Source of the DNA: Phaeosaccion multiseriatum
Taxonomy: Eukaryota; Ochrophyta, other classes
NCBI GenBank assembly: GCA_965112735.1
Contig: OZ218952.1
Coordinates: 2,604,001-2,668,000, forward strand
Length of the DNA stretch: 64,000 nucleotides
Reading direction: 5' to 3'
In this document: positions 23,681-32,532 of the stretch, one piece after another
How positions within the stretch are numbered: position 1 is the first letter of the stretch
How the letters are laid out: each line of letters opens with the position of its first letter
Program-made: the position numbers and the translations under genes
Notes under the pieces: generated by a model
The model's input: only the letters and a program-made list of their open reading frames with translations
The model's database searches: none
What the model was told of the DNA's origin: nothing

Positions 23681-24568
23681 GTACTTTTTTAGCAACGAAA
23701 TTGGAACCCGCCCCAGCGCAGTCCTCAGAGACGTAAGGCGCCGGGGACCTATCGAGGTTCCAACGCGGGGGGGAGTCCATCCTACTCCCCCACTAATCCG
23801 CGTAGGCGATTTCCTTTTTTTCCCGAAAAAGGAAATTGGGTGACCATTTTTGTCACACGATAAGAATGGGCCTAACACGCGACAACCCCCACCCATCCTT
23901 CTCCCCCCTCTCCCCTCCCTTCTCTTCCCTACACCGTATTCCCGCGTCTCTTGCCGTAACGCATTTACCACCCCCTTTTGATGCGCGGACCTTGCTTTTG
24001 CTGGTCGATTCGAAGAGCTCCAACCAGCACCGACGGCAACACAGCGGCAAGAGAGGGGCTACCACGCACGCACGCACACACGCACACACGCACTCTGGCG
24101 CTCCCTCCAGCCTCACGGCCAGCAGGCGGGCCTGTTGAGCAAGGCCTGAAGGCGAAGGGCCTGCTCCAGCTTGGGAAGGCGCACCATAGGCAAGCGCCAT
24201 CAACGTTCCTCCAGAGTCACCCCTCTAAGGCGTCCTCAGCCACGGCCTGCCCTGCCGCTCATTCCAATCAAGAGACCAGAGATGGTGTTTATCTATATTG
24301 AACAAATACTTGCTCTCCACCCTCCTTCTATTTTACCTCCAGCCAGCGTAGGGTTTCTCAATGCTTCGGGTGGAGGTCGGCTGTCACCGCTTCCCCGCCT
24401 CTGCCCCACCCACCCACACACTCCCCTCAATTCGCCCTCCCCTCTCCCTAAGGTACAGAAAGGCACCCGCCACTCCAGCCTCCCGTCCGCACAGTGCCCC
24501 AACACACTGCAGAGCAAACCAAAAGAACGAACGTCTCAACATGTCCAAAGCAAAGCTCAAAAGCTCCC

Positions 24569-25860
24569 TCAGTGGTTGTGTCCGTCGTGCCCCCCCCGCC
24601 CCCCCCCGCCCGAGCAGTGGCCATGGCCCAGCAGCACGAGCCTGATGGTTGTGGCACCAACCATAAAGGCGACAAGGGCGCACACCCGGTCCTGGATGGT
24701 CTTTACGTTTGCATACACCTTGGGCAGACTCTTGGAGGCGGCCACGTGGATGTACACGCCTGCGCCGAACGCCAGCAGCACCCCGAGCGTGACGTCGGAC
24801 ACATCGCTCCGAGGCGAGCACCACAATCACGCCAGCCACAACAGACAGTCCGGACACGAAGTTCAAGGGCAGCGCAGAGCAAGCAGTCATGCCTCCAATG
24901 CCGGTGAGGGTGAACAAGTCGGCAAACTCCTGCGCGAGCTCGCGGTAAATGGTCCCGGCGGCGATAGCCCAGCCCTTGGCCGCACCGCAGAGCACGAAGC
25001 CAGCCCCGATAAAAACGCCGTCTACAAAGTTGTGGAAGAAGTCTCCGGACAGCACGCCGAATCGAACCCGTATCATGGTCTGTATGTCTCTCGCTGCAAC
25101 CCCGGCTTCTCGAGGCCCTGCTGCGGAGTGGAAGACACCACCCTCGGCTGTCCTGCCTCCTCTTTATAGTAGTGGTGGTTGCGTTGGAGGCTGACATGGC
25201 CCCCGCAGAGTTGTCCGCTGTCTCCGTACTCCCACCGCTGCTGTACTTGTGGAAAGTAGAGGTGACTAAGTCGCCAACTCGTGTGCTCCTCGTCCAGGAC
25301 ACCTCGTTCTCTCGTTGAAGGCACCCTCCAAAAGCAGGTGGGCGGACTCCAAAAGCAGCAGAAACAAGGCCGCCGCGAGGAGAGCGCCAGCGGCGAAGGA
25401 GAAGAGGATCCCGTTGGAGCGGCTACTCAAGCTGTCGCCTGCTCACGCGCCGAGGAGCTTGCTGCCCGGTCCTAGGAAGATGACACCAACGAGAGTGGCG
25501 AGGTTGGCCAAGAGGGCGGCTCCGATGGCCCGGCCGCAAGGCTTGTTCCCGTTCACAGAGACATCCAGAGCTACTCCTGCCGTCGCCACGTCCTCCTCGT
25601 CTCTGTGGTCATGTCCCTCGCGCCAGTCGTGGTCCTCTCCCTCCTCATGGTCTTCGTCGTGGCTCCGCCTCCTGATGCCAAAATATAAAAGGGCACCCCA
25701 CTAAACCAGGATTGCGGCATCACTCCTCGTCGTGGTCCTCTCCCTCCTCGTGCGAGTCGTGCTCCTCCTCCTCCTCCTGCATGTGGTGGACATAAGGAAC
25801 CCCCTCCTCTGCTTTCAAAACGCATACTGTAGAGAATGCGTCGTCGGCAGCGCGTCCAGG
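24569..25860 (-). pseudogene. Broken ZIP-family (SLC39) zinc/iron transporter
   Basis: ZIP proteins carry zinc or iron into the cytosol. Minus-strand pieces match the family in order: a histidine/acid-rich loop (EEEEEHDSHEEGEDHDEE, then GEDHDWREGHDHRDEED), TM1 (GRAIGAALLANLATLVGVIF), TM2 (SFAAGALLAAALFLLLLESA), TM4 with the metal-site motif SGDFFHNFVDGVFIGAGF, then LTLTGIGGMTACSALPLNF-like TM5, and TVTLG-like DVTLGVLLAFGAGVYIHVAA to the stop at 24569. Lesions: an in-frame TGA at 25443-25445 after TM1; no continuous frame from about 25,080 to 25,320; a one-base surplus near 24,806 that splits VLASE from DVSDVTLG; and another stop at 25720-25722. These cannot all be explained by introns with GT/AG borders that I can find. 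Sequence errors remain possible for the single-base shift. Confidence 0.72.
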
Positions 25861-26216
25861 GGTCGGTCGAGTCTGGGGGACAATTTGCAAGGAGAAGCGG
25901 AGAGCAGGAGATTTGTGCGCTCAAATAAGGCTTTTCTACTTTTCTTTCCCCCGCTTAAGAACTAACCACCACCCCCAGGGGGGGGGGGCGGGGGGGCGCC
26001 GCGGCCAAAAAGAGAATTCAAGAGTTACGATGGGAGACGGAATAGAGATCGGCAGCTCACAGATTAGAAAGGAGCCAGCTGAAAAGAGTCCTGTGTGTGG
26101 AAGAGAGCAGCAGTACATTGTAGAAGCTTGAGAAAAATCAGGCAGGAGAAGAGGAGGAGAGGAGAAGAGGAGGCCACGCTATCAGCACTTCGATAAGGAA
26201 AGTCTTCATTCCATGG
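25861..26216. other. Intergenic region between ZIP remnant and MYB gene
   Basis: Divergent flanks with a G run at about 25,978-25,996. No coding sequence was recognised. Confidence 0.4.
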
Positions 26217-29200
26217 ATGGGATGTGACTTCTTTGTGCAGCACTTTCTCCATTATCCCCTCGGCTCTCTCACAGCAGTCCTGAAGTATCTTTCAGTCAGG
26301 TCGTTCAGTCGATCGGGGGTGGGGGGGGGGCGTGTAAGGGTGGAAGCTAGAGGAGACACCCACATGGGGAGGTTTTCGGGCCAGGGTATTGGCGCAGGAG
26401 CTCCCCTCCTGCACCACTACCCACAGCAGCTCTACCCTCGCGAGCACCAACAGCAGCAGTACGCACATCAGCAGCATCAGCAGTATCAGCAGTATCAACA
26501 GCAGCAGCAGCAGGAGCAACAACAACAGCACCTACAGCAGCATCCACCGTACCAAGCGCCCCAGCAGTATGCACACCAGCACCCGCGACAGCATGTTCAC
26601 GAGATCAGCGACACCCTAGGTAAAGGTACTGCCATTACGAACGCCCGTACCACCCCCATCAGCAATGGTGTCAGTCTCTCTCCTCTTCCTGTCGCGGTGG
26701 AGGTGCTCTCGCCGGCTGAGAAGGACAGAGCACAGCCAGCGCCCCTGGTGGCCAAGGCACCCGATGTGCCTCCTCCGACCTTCGCCGCCTTTGCTCTCCC
26801 CAGACCACCGCAGGGACTCAGTGGCCTCTTGATGCACGGGGCCGCTCCCATCGACACCAACTTGATGCGAGAGCCCCTTCTTCCTTCTCCAATGCTGATG
26901 GAGGAGGCCTCCCGCAGCTCCGGGGCGGGGGTGAGCGGGGGTGCATTGCCATCAATGTTCCGTGGTGGGGGGGCACAAGAGGGGGTGGGGGGAGACGCCG
27001 GCATGGCCACTTCGGTGGGGGTGGGGGGCGGCTTTGGTGAGGGCTCTCCTCTGCTGTCCATACGCACGGCGGGGGGCAGAAAGAGGGGGAGGGGCGGGGG
27101 GCCGCAATTGCGGATGCGCAGTGGCTTCAGCCCACCGCTTCCCACGGACGGCAGGTTTACTTCCTTCCATCCGTCCCTCACCCCTCCTCTTTTCGCGGGG
27201 CCGCCGGAGCACTTTTCGCCCCTGCCGTCGCCGCCTTTGCTTGGGACCGGGGCCGCCGAGCAAGGCGGGCAGCGGAAGCAGCGACAGGGGGGGGTGGAGG
27301 GCTTTGGCGCCAGACTTTTGGAGACGCGGGCAAGCAACAAGCACATGTCGCGGCTCCAACAAATGAGCCGCCCCCCGCCCGTCCGCACCCGCCGGGAGAC
27401 GCATAGTGGCGGCAGCGAAAGGGCCAGTTGTACTGGCAGCACCAACCATAACCGTCACTACAACACCACCACCAGTAGCAGCAGCAGCAGCAGCAGCAGT
27501 TATAATCACCACCACCAGCAGCACCACCCCGCTGGCAGAAACGGCACCAACTGCAACACCCCGGCGTTGCTAGAGGCTGTAAAGGCGGTCATGTCTGAGC
27601 AGGACACCCCCAACCTCCCCCCCAGGGAGCAGCAAGTGTACTCCTTCGCACACTCGCCCATGACCCCGGCGGCCCCAACCCAAGGGGCTACCGACACCAA
27701 GCCCCCTTCTTTGCCGTCTTCGCAAATCTACACCGCCCCAGTGGGAGGGGGCAACGGTCGGCGGCGCAGAGGGAATGAGGATGACGATGCAGCCGCAACG
27801 GCCGCAGCGGCAGCGACTCTTGTGTTTACGAGGACGCGTAAGGAAGACAGGGGGGGGGGTGGACACGGTTCCAGCGGCGAGAGAGGGGAAGCGAGGGGGA
27901 CTAACGACGGCGGTGACAGTGGGCATGCCACGAACAGCGTGAGCACCGGCAACCATAGCAGAGGCGGCAGCAGTAGCGGCAGCAGCAGTAACGGCAGCAG
28001 CAAGAGAAAGAGGACTGGCACTTTTGAGGCGAGGGCCCGGCACAGTCTGCAGCAGCCCGCCCGGCAGGAGGAGGGCGGGAGCAAGGGAGCAGAACGTGGT
28101 GGTAGTGGTGGTGGTGGTGGAGGAGGAGGAGGAGGAGGAGGAGGAGGAGGAGGAGGAGGAGGAGGAGGAGGAGGAGGAGGGGGGTTAGAGGAGCACGGAA
28201 AGGTCGACGTGGGCTCCTATGGGAGCGATGGCGACGACCGCGGGCCATCACCAAAGGTGGCGCGCACGACAAGGGAGGGAGGCGCCGAGGGGGGAGGGGG
28301 CGACGACAACATCACGGACGTGCCGCTCGACAGAGACCTGTGGCGCCTTGTGGAGAGGGGTGACCAGTGCCGAGCCAAGCACTGCACCTACAGAGATGCC
28401 AAGACGTGGATCAGCAAGCGTAGGCACTACCACGCCACGTGCAACCATCAACACACGGTGAGTCAGGCCAAGTTGGTTTGGGGGTTGGTTGGTTTGGCGG
28501 AGGGTGGTTTATGGTCGGTTGATTTCGGTCCTTTGTCTTGTTGCCTGTTGGATGGTAAGGTTTTCCTCCCTTGTACTGCTGCTCCTGCTTCTTCCTTCCC
28601 ATTTGACTCCCTTGCTTCGCTGTCACCCAAGCTATCTACTCCCGTTGGTTGTACACCTCCAACCCCCCTGTCCCTCTCCTCACCTCTCTTCAAACTCGCA
28701 GGAGGGTGCCAAGAAAGGCATGACCTTTCACCACCACCAGCTGGAAAAGATTTCAAAGCACCAACGCTCGCACGACCGCCAGGATCAAAAGATGCGTCCC
28801 AAGACCAATGAAAAGGACGCCAAAGCCATGGCCGAAGCTGGGGTGGAGGAGTACAAACATGACAGCTGGAGCGCAGACGACACAGAGCGCCTCTCTATGC
28901 TGGTGCAAGAGGCTTCTGGCGGCAGCACGCTGCCTCGCCCTACCCCTTGGAGCGCGTTATCGGAGAAGCACTTTGCGGACCGGACGCCCATGCAGCTGCT
29001 CCTGCACTGGAGGTACTCCATCAACAAGAACGCGGTCATCAAGGGCACGGGCACATGGACGCAGGACGAGGACCACCGCCTCGGCGCCCTGGCCGCCATC
29101 TTCGGCCAGAAGTGGGCCAAGATTAGCGACTTCATGCCCGGCCGCATACCCAAGCAGGTCTGGGTGTGGGTGTGGGTATGTGAGTGGGAGTGGTGGTGGG

Positions 29201-29674
29201 TGAGTGTGGGGAGCAGGCGGGCTCTCCCTCTCTCCCCCTTTGCGTCCGCCTCTTATCAGAGCCTGACTCTTGTTAGTTCGCCTTCTTGTCGTCGTGCAAC
29301 CCCCCCCCCCCCCCCCTATAGCTCAATACTTGCTCGTGACGCTCTCTCCCGCTCCTGTCCCTTCATTCTTTCCTCTCTCCCCTCCCCTCCCCTCCCTTCC
29401 TCCTGTCGCTCTACTCGGGTATATGTATCATCTCCCCCCACAGTGCCGCGAGCGCTTCCTGAACCACCTCGACCCCAACCTTCGTAAGGGCACGTGGAGC
29501 CAGGCGGAAGACGACACGCTCCGCTACTGGCACGACCGCCTGCACAACAAGTTTGCGGACATTGCGAAGCACATCCCGGGGCGCAGTTACAACTCAATTA
29601 AGAATCGGTTCAACCAGCTCATCAAGGCCAACCCTTCCGGCGATGAGGCGGGGAGGGGGGGGCTTGTCGCGTAG
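26217..29674 (+). CDS. Three-repeat MYB-type DNA-binding protein with long low-complexity N terminus
   Basis: Predicted nuclear transcription regulator. Exons 26217-28457, 28702-29157 and 29444-29674 join in phase 0 to 975 residues; the ATG at 26364 (MGRFSGQG) is an equally possible start, giving 926. The first 650 residues are Q/H-, G-, S- and P-rich, including a glycine run from a (GGA)n tract near 28,120-28,180. A Cys/His-rich patch (QCRAKHCTYRDAKTW then HYHATCNHQHT) may bind a metal, which is a guess. The C-terminal 200 residues carry MYB repeats: HDSWSADDTERLSML with an insert, GTWTQDEDHRLGALAAIFG ending KWAKISDFMPGRIPKQ, and GTWSQAEDDTLRYWHDRL ending FADIAKHIPGRSYNSIKNRF. Intron 2 falls exactly at PKQ/CRERFLNHLDP. 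Spacing of tryptophans in the last two repeats is canonical. Confidence 0.88.
28119..28182 (+). repeat. (GGT/GGA)n tract encoding polyglycine in the MYB gene
   Basis: A trinucleotide run of over twenty glycine codons is inside the first exon and in frame. Its length is likely variable between strains. Confidence 0.85.
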
Positions 29675-30349
29675 GAGAAGGGTGGCAAGAGGATCAAGAG
29701 GAGGGGGCGGAGGGCAGATGAATGACTTTTGCTGTGCTACGCTGTGTGTACCACGGTTTGAAGTCCTCACATGAATATCGATCCTCAATTCCTTCCTTAT
29801 TGTAATATATAATCTAGCAAAGGACAGGCGGAAAAAGAGATGGAACTTTGAGGAGTACCCCGGAAGTAGACCATTATCATTTCTTCAGCACCCCCATATA
29901 TATATATATATATATATATGAGGAGGGGGTAGGGTAAAGTGATAAGGTGGGTGGGAACCAGGGGGGAAAATGAAAAATCGACATCGAAATTGGGGCCCCT
30001 GGGGTCTCGCTCGAATCCCCCTCGGGTAAAACGTCTCCACCATTCAGGCGCGTGAGGTGGGATCACTATCTGAGGCTTAATCGGAGGTAAGACGGACGAG
30101 AGAGGAAGGTGCGGTGCGGGGACGGGGTGCGCTGGGCCTGCTGTGTCACTTGCGGTCCCCTCTGGGAGCCTCACGTTCACGGGTAAAAAGCAGCGAACAT
30201 GCATAGGGATGTTCCCTTTCTGCCGGACGGAGCAATTACCACACGCAGCAGCAGCGGCGGCAGCAGCGATTAAACACCATGTAAATAACTTTGTCCTTGC
30301 CCCCACTGCCCTGGCTCCAACGTGTCCCACAGCTTAAAGAGAATCAACC
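29675..30349. other. Intergenic region with (AT)n tract, ADP/ATP carrier promoter at its right end
   Basis: Contains about 12 TA units at 29,896-29,921. The right part is the 5' flank of the highly expressed-type carrier gene. No coding sequence was recognised. Confidence 0.45.
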
Positions 30350-31599
30350 ATGGCAGACACCAAGAAGGCAGCGCCCAAGAAGAAGAGCAAGTGAGTACGT
30401 GGTGTGAACCGCTCGCCCACACTTTGGGGAGGGCATGACCAATTAGGCCCTCTTCTTTGCGTTTATCTGTGCCCGAGACGTGGTACCATCTGCTTGCTTT
30501 GCTCCCTGCTCCTTACGGCCTGTGGTTGGCTCCGCTCACAAGGCGTCTCATTTTTGCACCGCTGTTTTTTCTACACACGCAACGTCTGCCTTGTCGCTGC
30601 TCAAGTCTGAGATAAATGCAGGTGGTGAATTCAGCCACCGCCTCTTTCTGACCCCATCCTTTCTATCACCTGCCCTGCCTCTCTTGTCTCCCCCATGCTC
30701 ACCACTACAGCTTCCTGGTGGACTTCGCCCTCGGAGGAACCTCCGGAGCGATTGCCAAGACATGCACCGCCCCCATTGAGCGTGTGAAGCTGCTCATCCA
30801 GACGCAGGACTCCAACCCTCGTATCCGATCAGGAGAGATCCCTCGATACACGGGCATTGCCAACTGCTTTACCCGAGTAGCCTCGGAGCAGGGCATCAAG
30901 GCCTTCTGGCGTGGAAACTTTACCAATGTCATCCGGTACTTCCCCACCCAGGCCTTCAACTTTGCCTTCAAGGACACCATCAAGGGCTTCTTCCCCCGCG
31001 CCGACCCCAAGACGGAGTTTGGCAAGTTCTTCCTGATTAACATGGCCAGTGGAGGTATGGCTGGTGCCGGTTCCCTGTGCTTCGTCTACCCCCTCGATTA
31101 CGCCCGTACTCGTCTGGCCTCGGACGTGGGCAAGGAGCGCGTCTTCTCCGGCCTGTGGGACTGCTTGTCCAAGACCGCGAGGGGCCCCAAGGGCTTCATG
31201 TCTCTGTACAACGGTTTCGGTGTGTCCGTCACGGGTATCATCCCTTACCGCGGAGTCTACTTCGGGCTTTACGACACCATCTCGTCGCAGAACCCCTACA
31301 AGGACAACAAGGGAGTGCTCGGCTTCGTTTCCAAGTTTGCCATTGCTCAGGCCGTGGCCATTGCGGCCGGTTACGCCTCCTACCCCTTTGACACCGTGCG
31401 TCGCCGCCTGCAAATGCAGTCCGAGAAGCCCGTGGAGGAATGGATCTACAAGGGAACCATGGACTGCTTCAAGAAGATCGCGGCAGAGGAGGGCACCACT
31501 GCGCTCTTCAAGGGAGCTGGCGCCAACGCCCTCCGAACCGTCGGATCCGCCATGGTGCTTGTGCTGTACGACCAGATCAAGACCATCTTCGACCTCTAA
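30350..31599 (+). CDS. ANT: Mitochondrial ADP/ATP carrier (adenine nucleotide translocase), two exons
   Basis: Exchanges ADP for ATP across the inner mitochondrial membrane. A small first exon 30350-30390 (MADTKKAAPKKKS) joins 30711-31599 in phase 2 to give 309 residues, the usual length. Three carrier modules are present with signatures PIERVK, PLDYARTR and PFDTVRRR, and AAC-specific sequence such as KTCTAPIERVKLLIQTQD, YFPTQAFNFAFKD and IPYRGVYFGLYD. The diagnostic RRRMMM of ADP/ATP carriers reads RRRLQM here (codons near 31,397-31,414). Codons are strongly biased to C/G-ending, as expected of a highly expressed gene. The start has a good context (aaccATGG). Confidence 0.95.
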
Positions 31600-32532
31600 G
31601 TTAGTCTTGTCGGCGTCTTGATGGTGGTATGGTTATGGTGACGGTAGCAGAGCCCACTACCACACTCCACACACGTTTGTGTTACCACCGGCATTGGCAT
31701 TAATGGTGTAGGTTGGCATGGCCTCTCCTCCTCTTGTCATTTGTGTTGTTTGCGCAGCGCGCACGATGGGAGGCGTGTTTGGGGGGGGGGGGGGGGGGGG
31801 GGGCCGCGTTGCCGGTTCGATACCCACACTCGTGTGTTGCCTCCTTGTTGCTTCTTGTGTCTTATCTCTCTCCCTCTCTTGTCTTACCACCGCCCCAACC
31901 CCCCCCCCCCTCCCCTGCCGCTCAACTCTTGTTGCGCGGTTAGTTTTGAGTATATTTCTAAAGTGCGTGAGATGGAAGTGATAGATGAATTTTGGGCGCA
32001 GTATAAATACACATCATATCACTCTTTTTTTCTTTTCTTACAGACGAAGTCCTTGGCGGCAGCTGTCTGCCCCCCTCTTTTTCTACAATCTTCCTCCTCT
32101 TTACACTTCCCTACAACTGTATATGCTCTCTCAACTCTGCGATCGGTCTAGTGCTTCTTCGCCCTCATCACCCTTCCCTCTGCTGCCTGTCAGTGAAGGA
32201 GTGCGCGCCTCCCCTGCCCAGCCTGCCTCTGCTGTCTGTGAGTGTGTGTGTGCACATGCATGTCCATCCACCTCTCCCGCTGCTCCAGCTGCTTTCCCAC
32301 TGACGTACTGCTTGCTCGCTCAACACGCCCTCCATCTCAACAGATCGATGCTACCGATAACCTTCTGCGCTGATTCACAGACAGGAGATGACAACTAACC
32401 ACCCCCCCCCCTTCCGGCCAATCCATAAATACACAGGGTATCGCCTCCATGTCAAAAGGTCCAACTGCCCTGAAACGGACACAGAGACAAACCTCACACG
32501 CTAAGGTATACCCAAACCAAACTCAACCCCAC
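31600..32532. other. Convergent intergenic region with long homopolymer
   Basis: 3' flanks of the carrier and of the claw-domain gene. There is a G run of over 20 bases at about 31,780-31,803 and a C run at 31,900-31,911. Open frames through here are low-complexity and unsupported. Confidence 0.5.

Noticed and set aside
23591-23971. 126-residue minus-strand open frame in the repeat island
   Set aside because: It runs through duplicated blocks and hairpins and shows no recognisable protein family.
25055-25082. tRNA-like string on the minus strand (gggttcgattc)
   Set aside because: It lies within the coding remnant of the ZIP gene and has no matching tRNA arms.
24171-25169. 332-residue plus-strand open frame
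   Set aside because: It is antisense to the ZIP transporter remnant, whose conserved motifs are all on the minus strand.
26597-27445. 282-residue minus-strand open frame
   Set aside because: Antisense to the low-complexity first exon of the MYB gene.
30829-31413. 194-residue minus-strand open frame
   Set aside because: Shadow of the ADP/ATP carrier caused by its strong C/G-ending codon bias.
31806-31832. tRNA-like T-loop string (ccggttcgatacc)
   Set aside because: It follows a poly-G run; no acceptor, D or anticodon stems could be folded around it.
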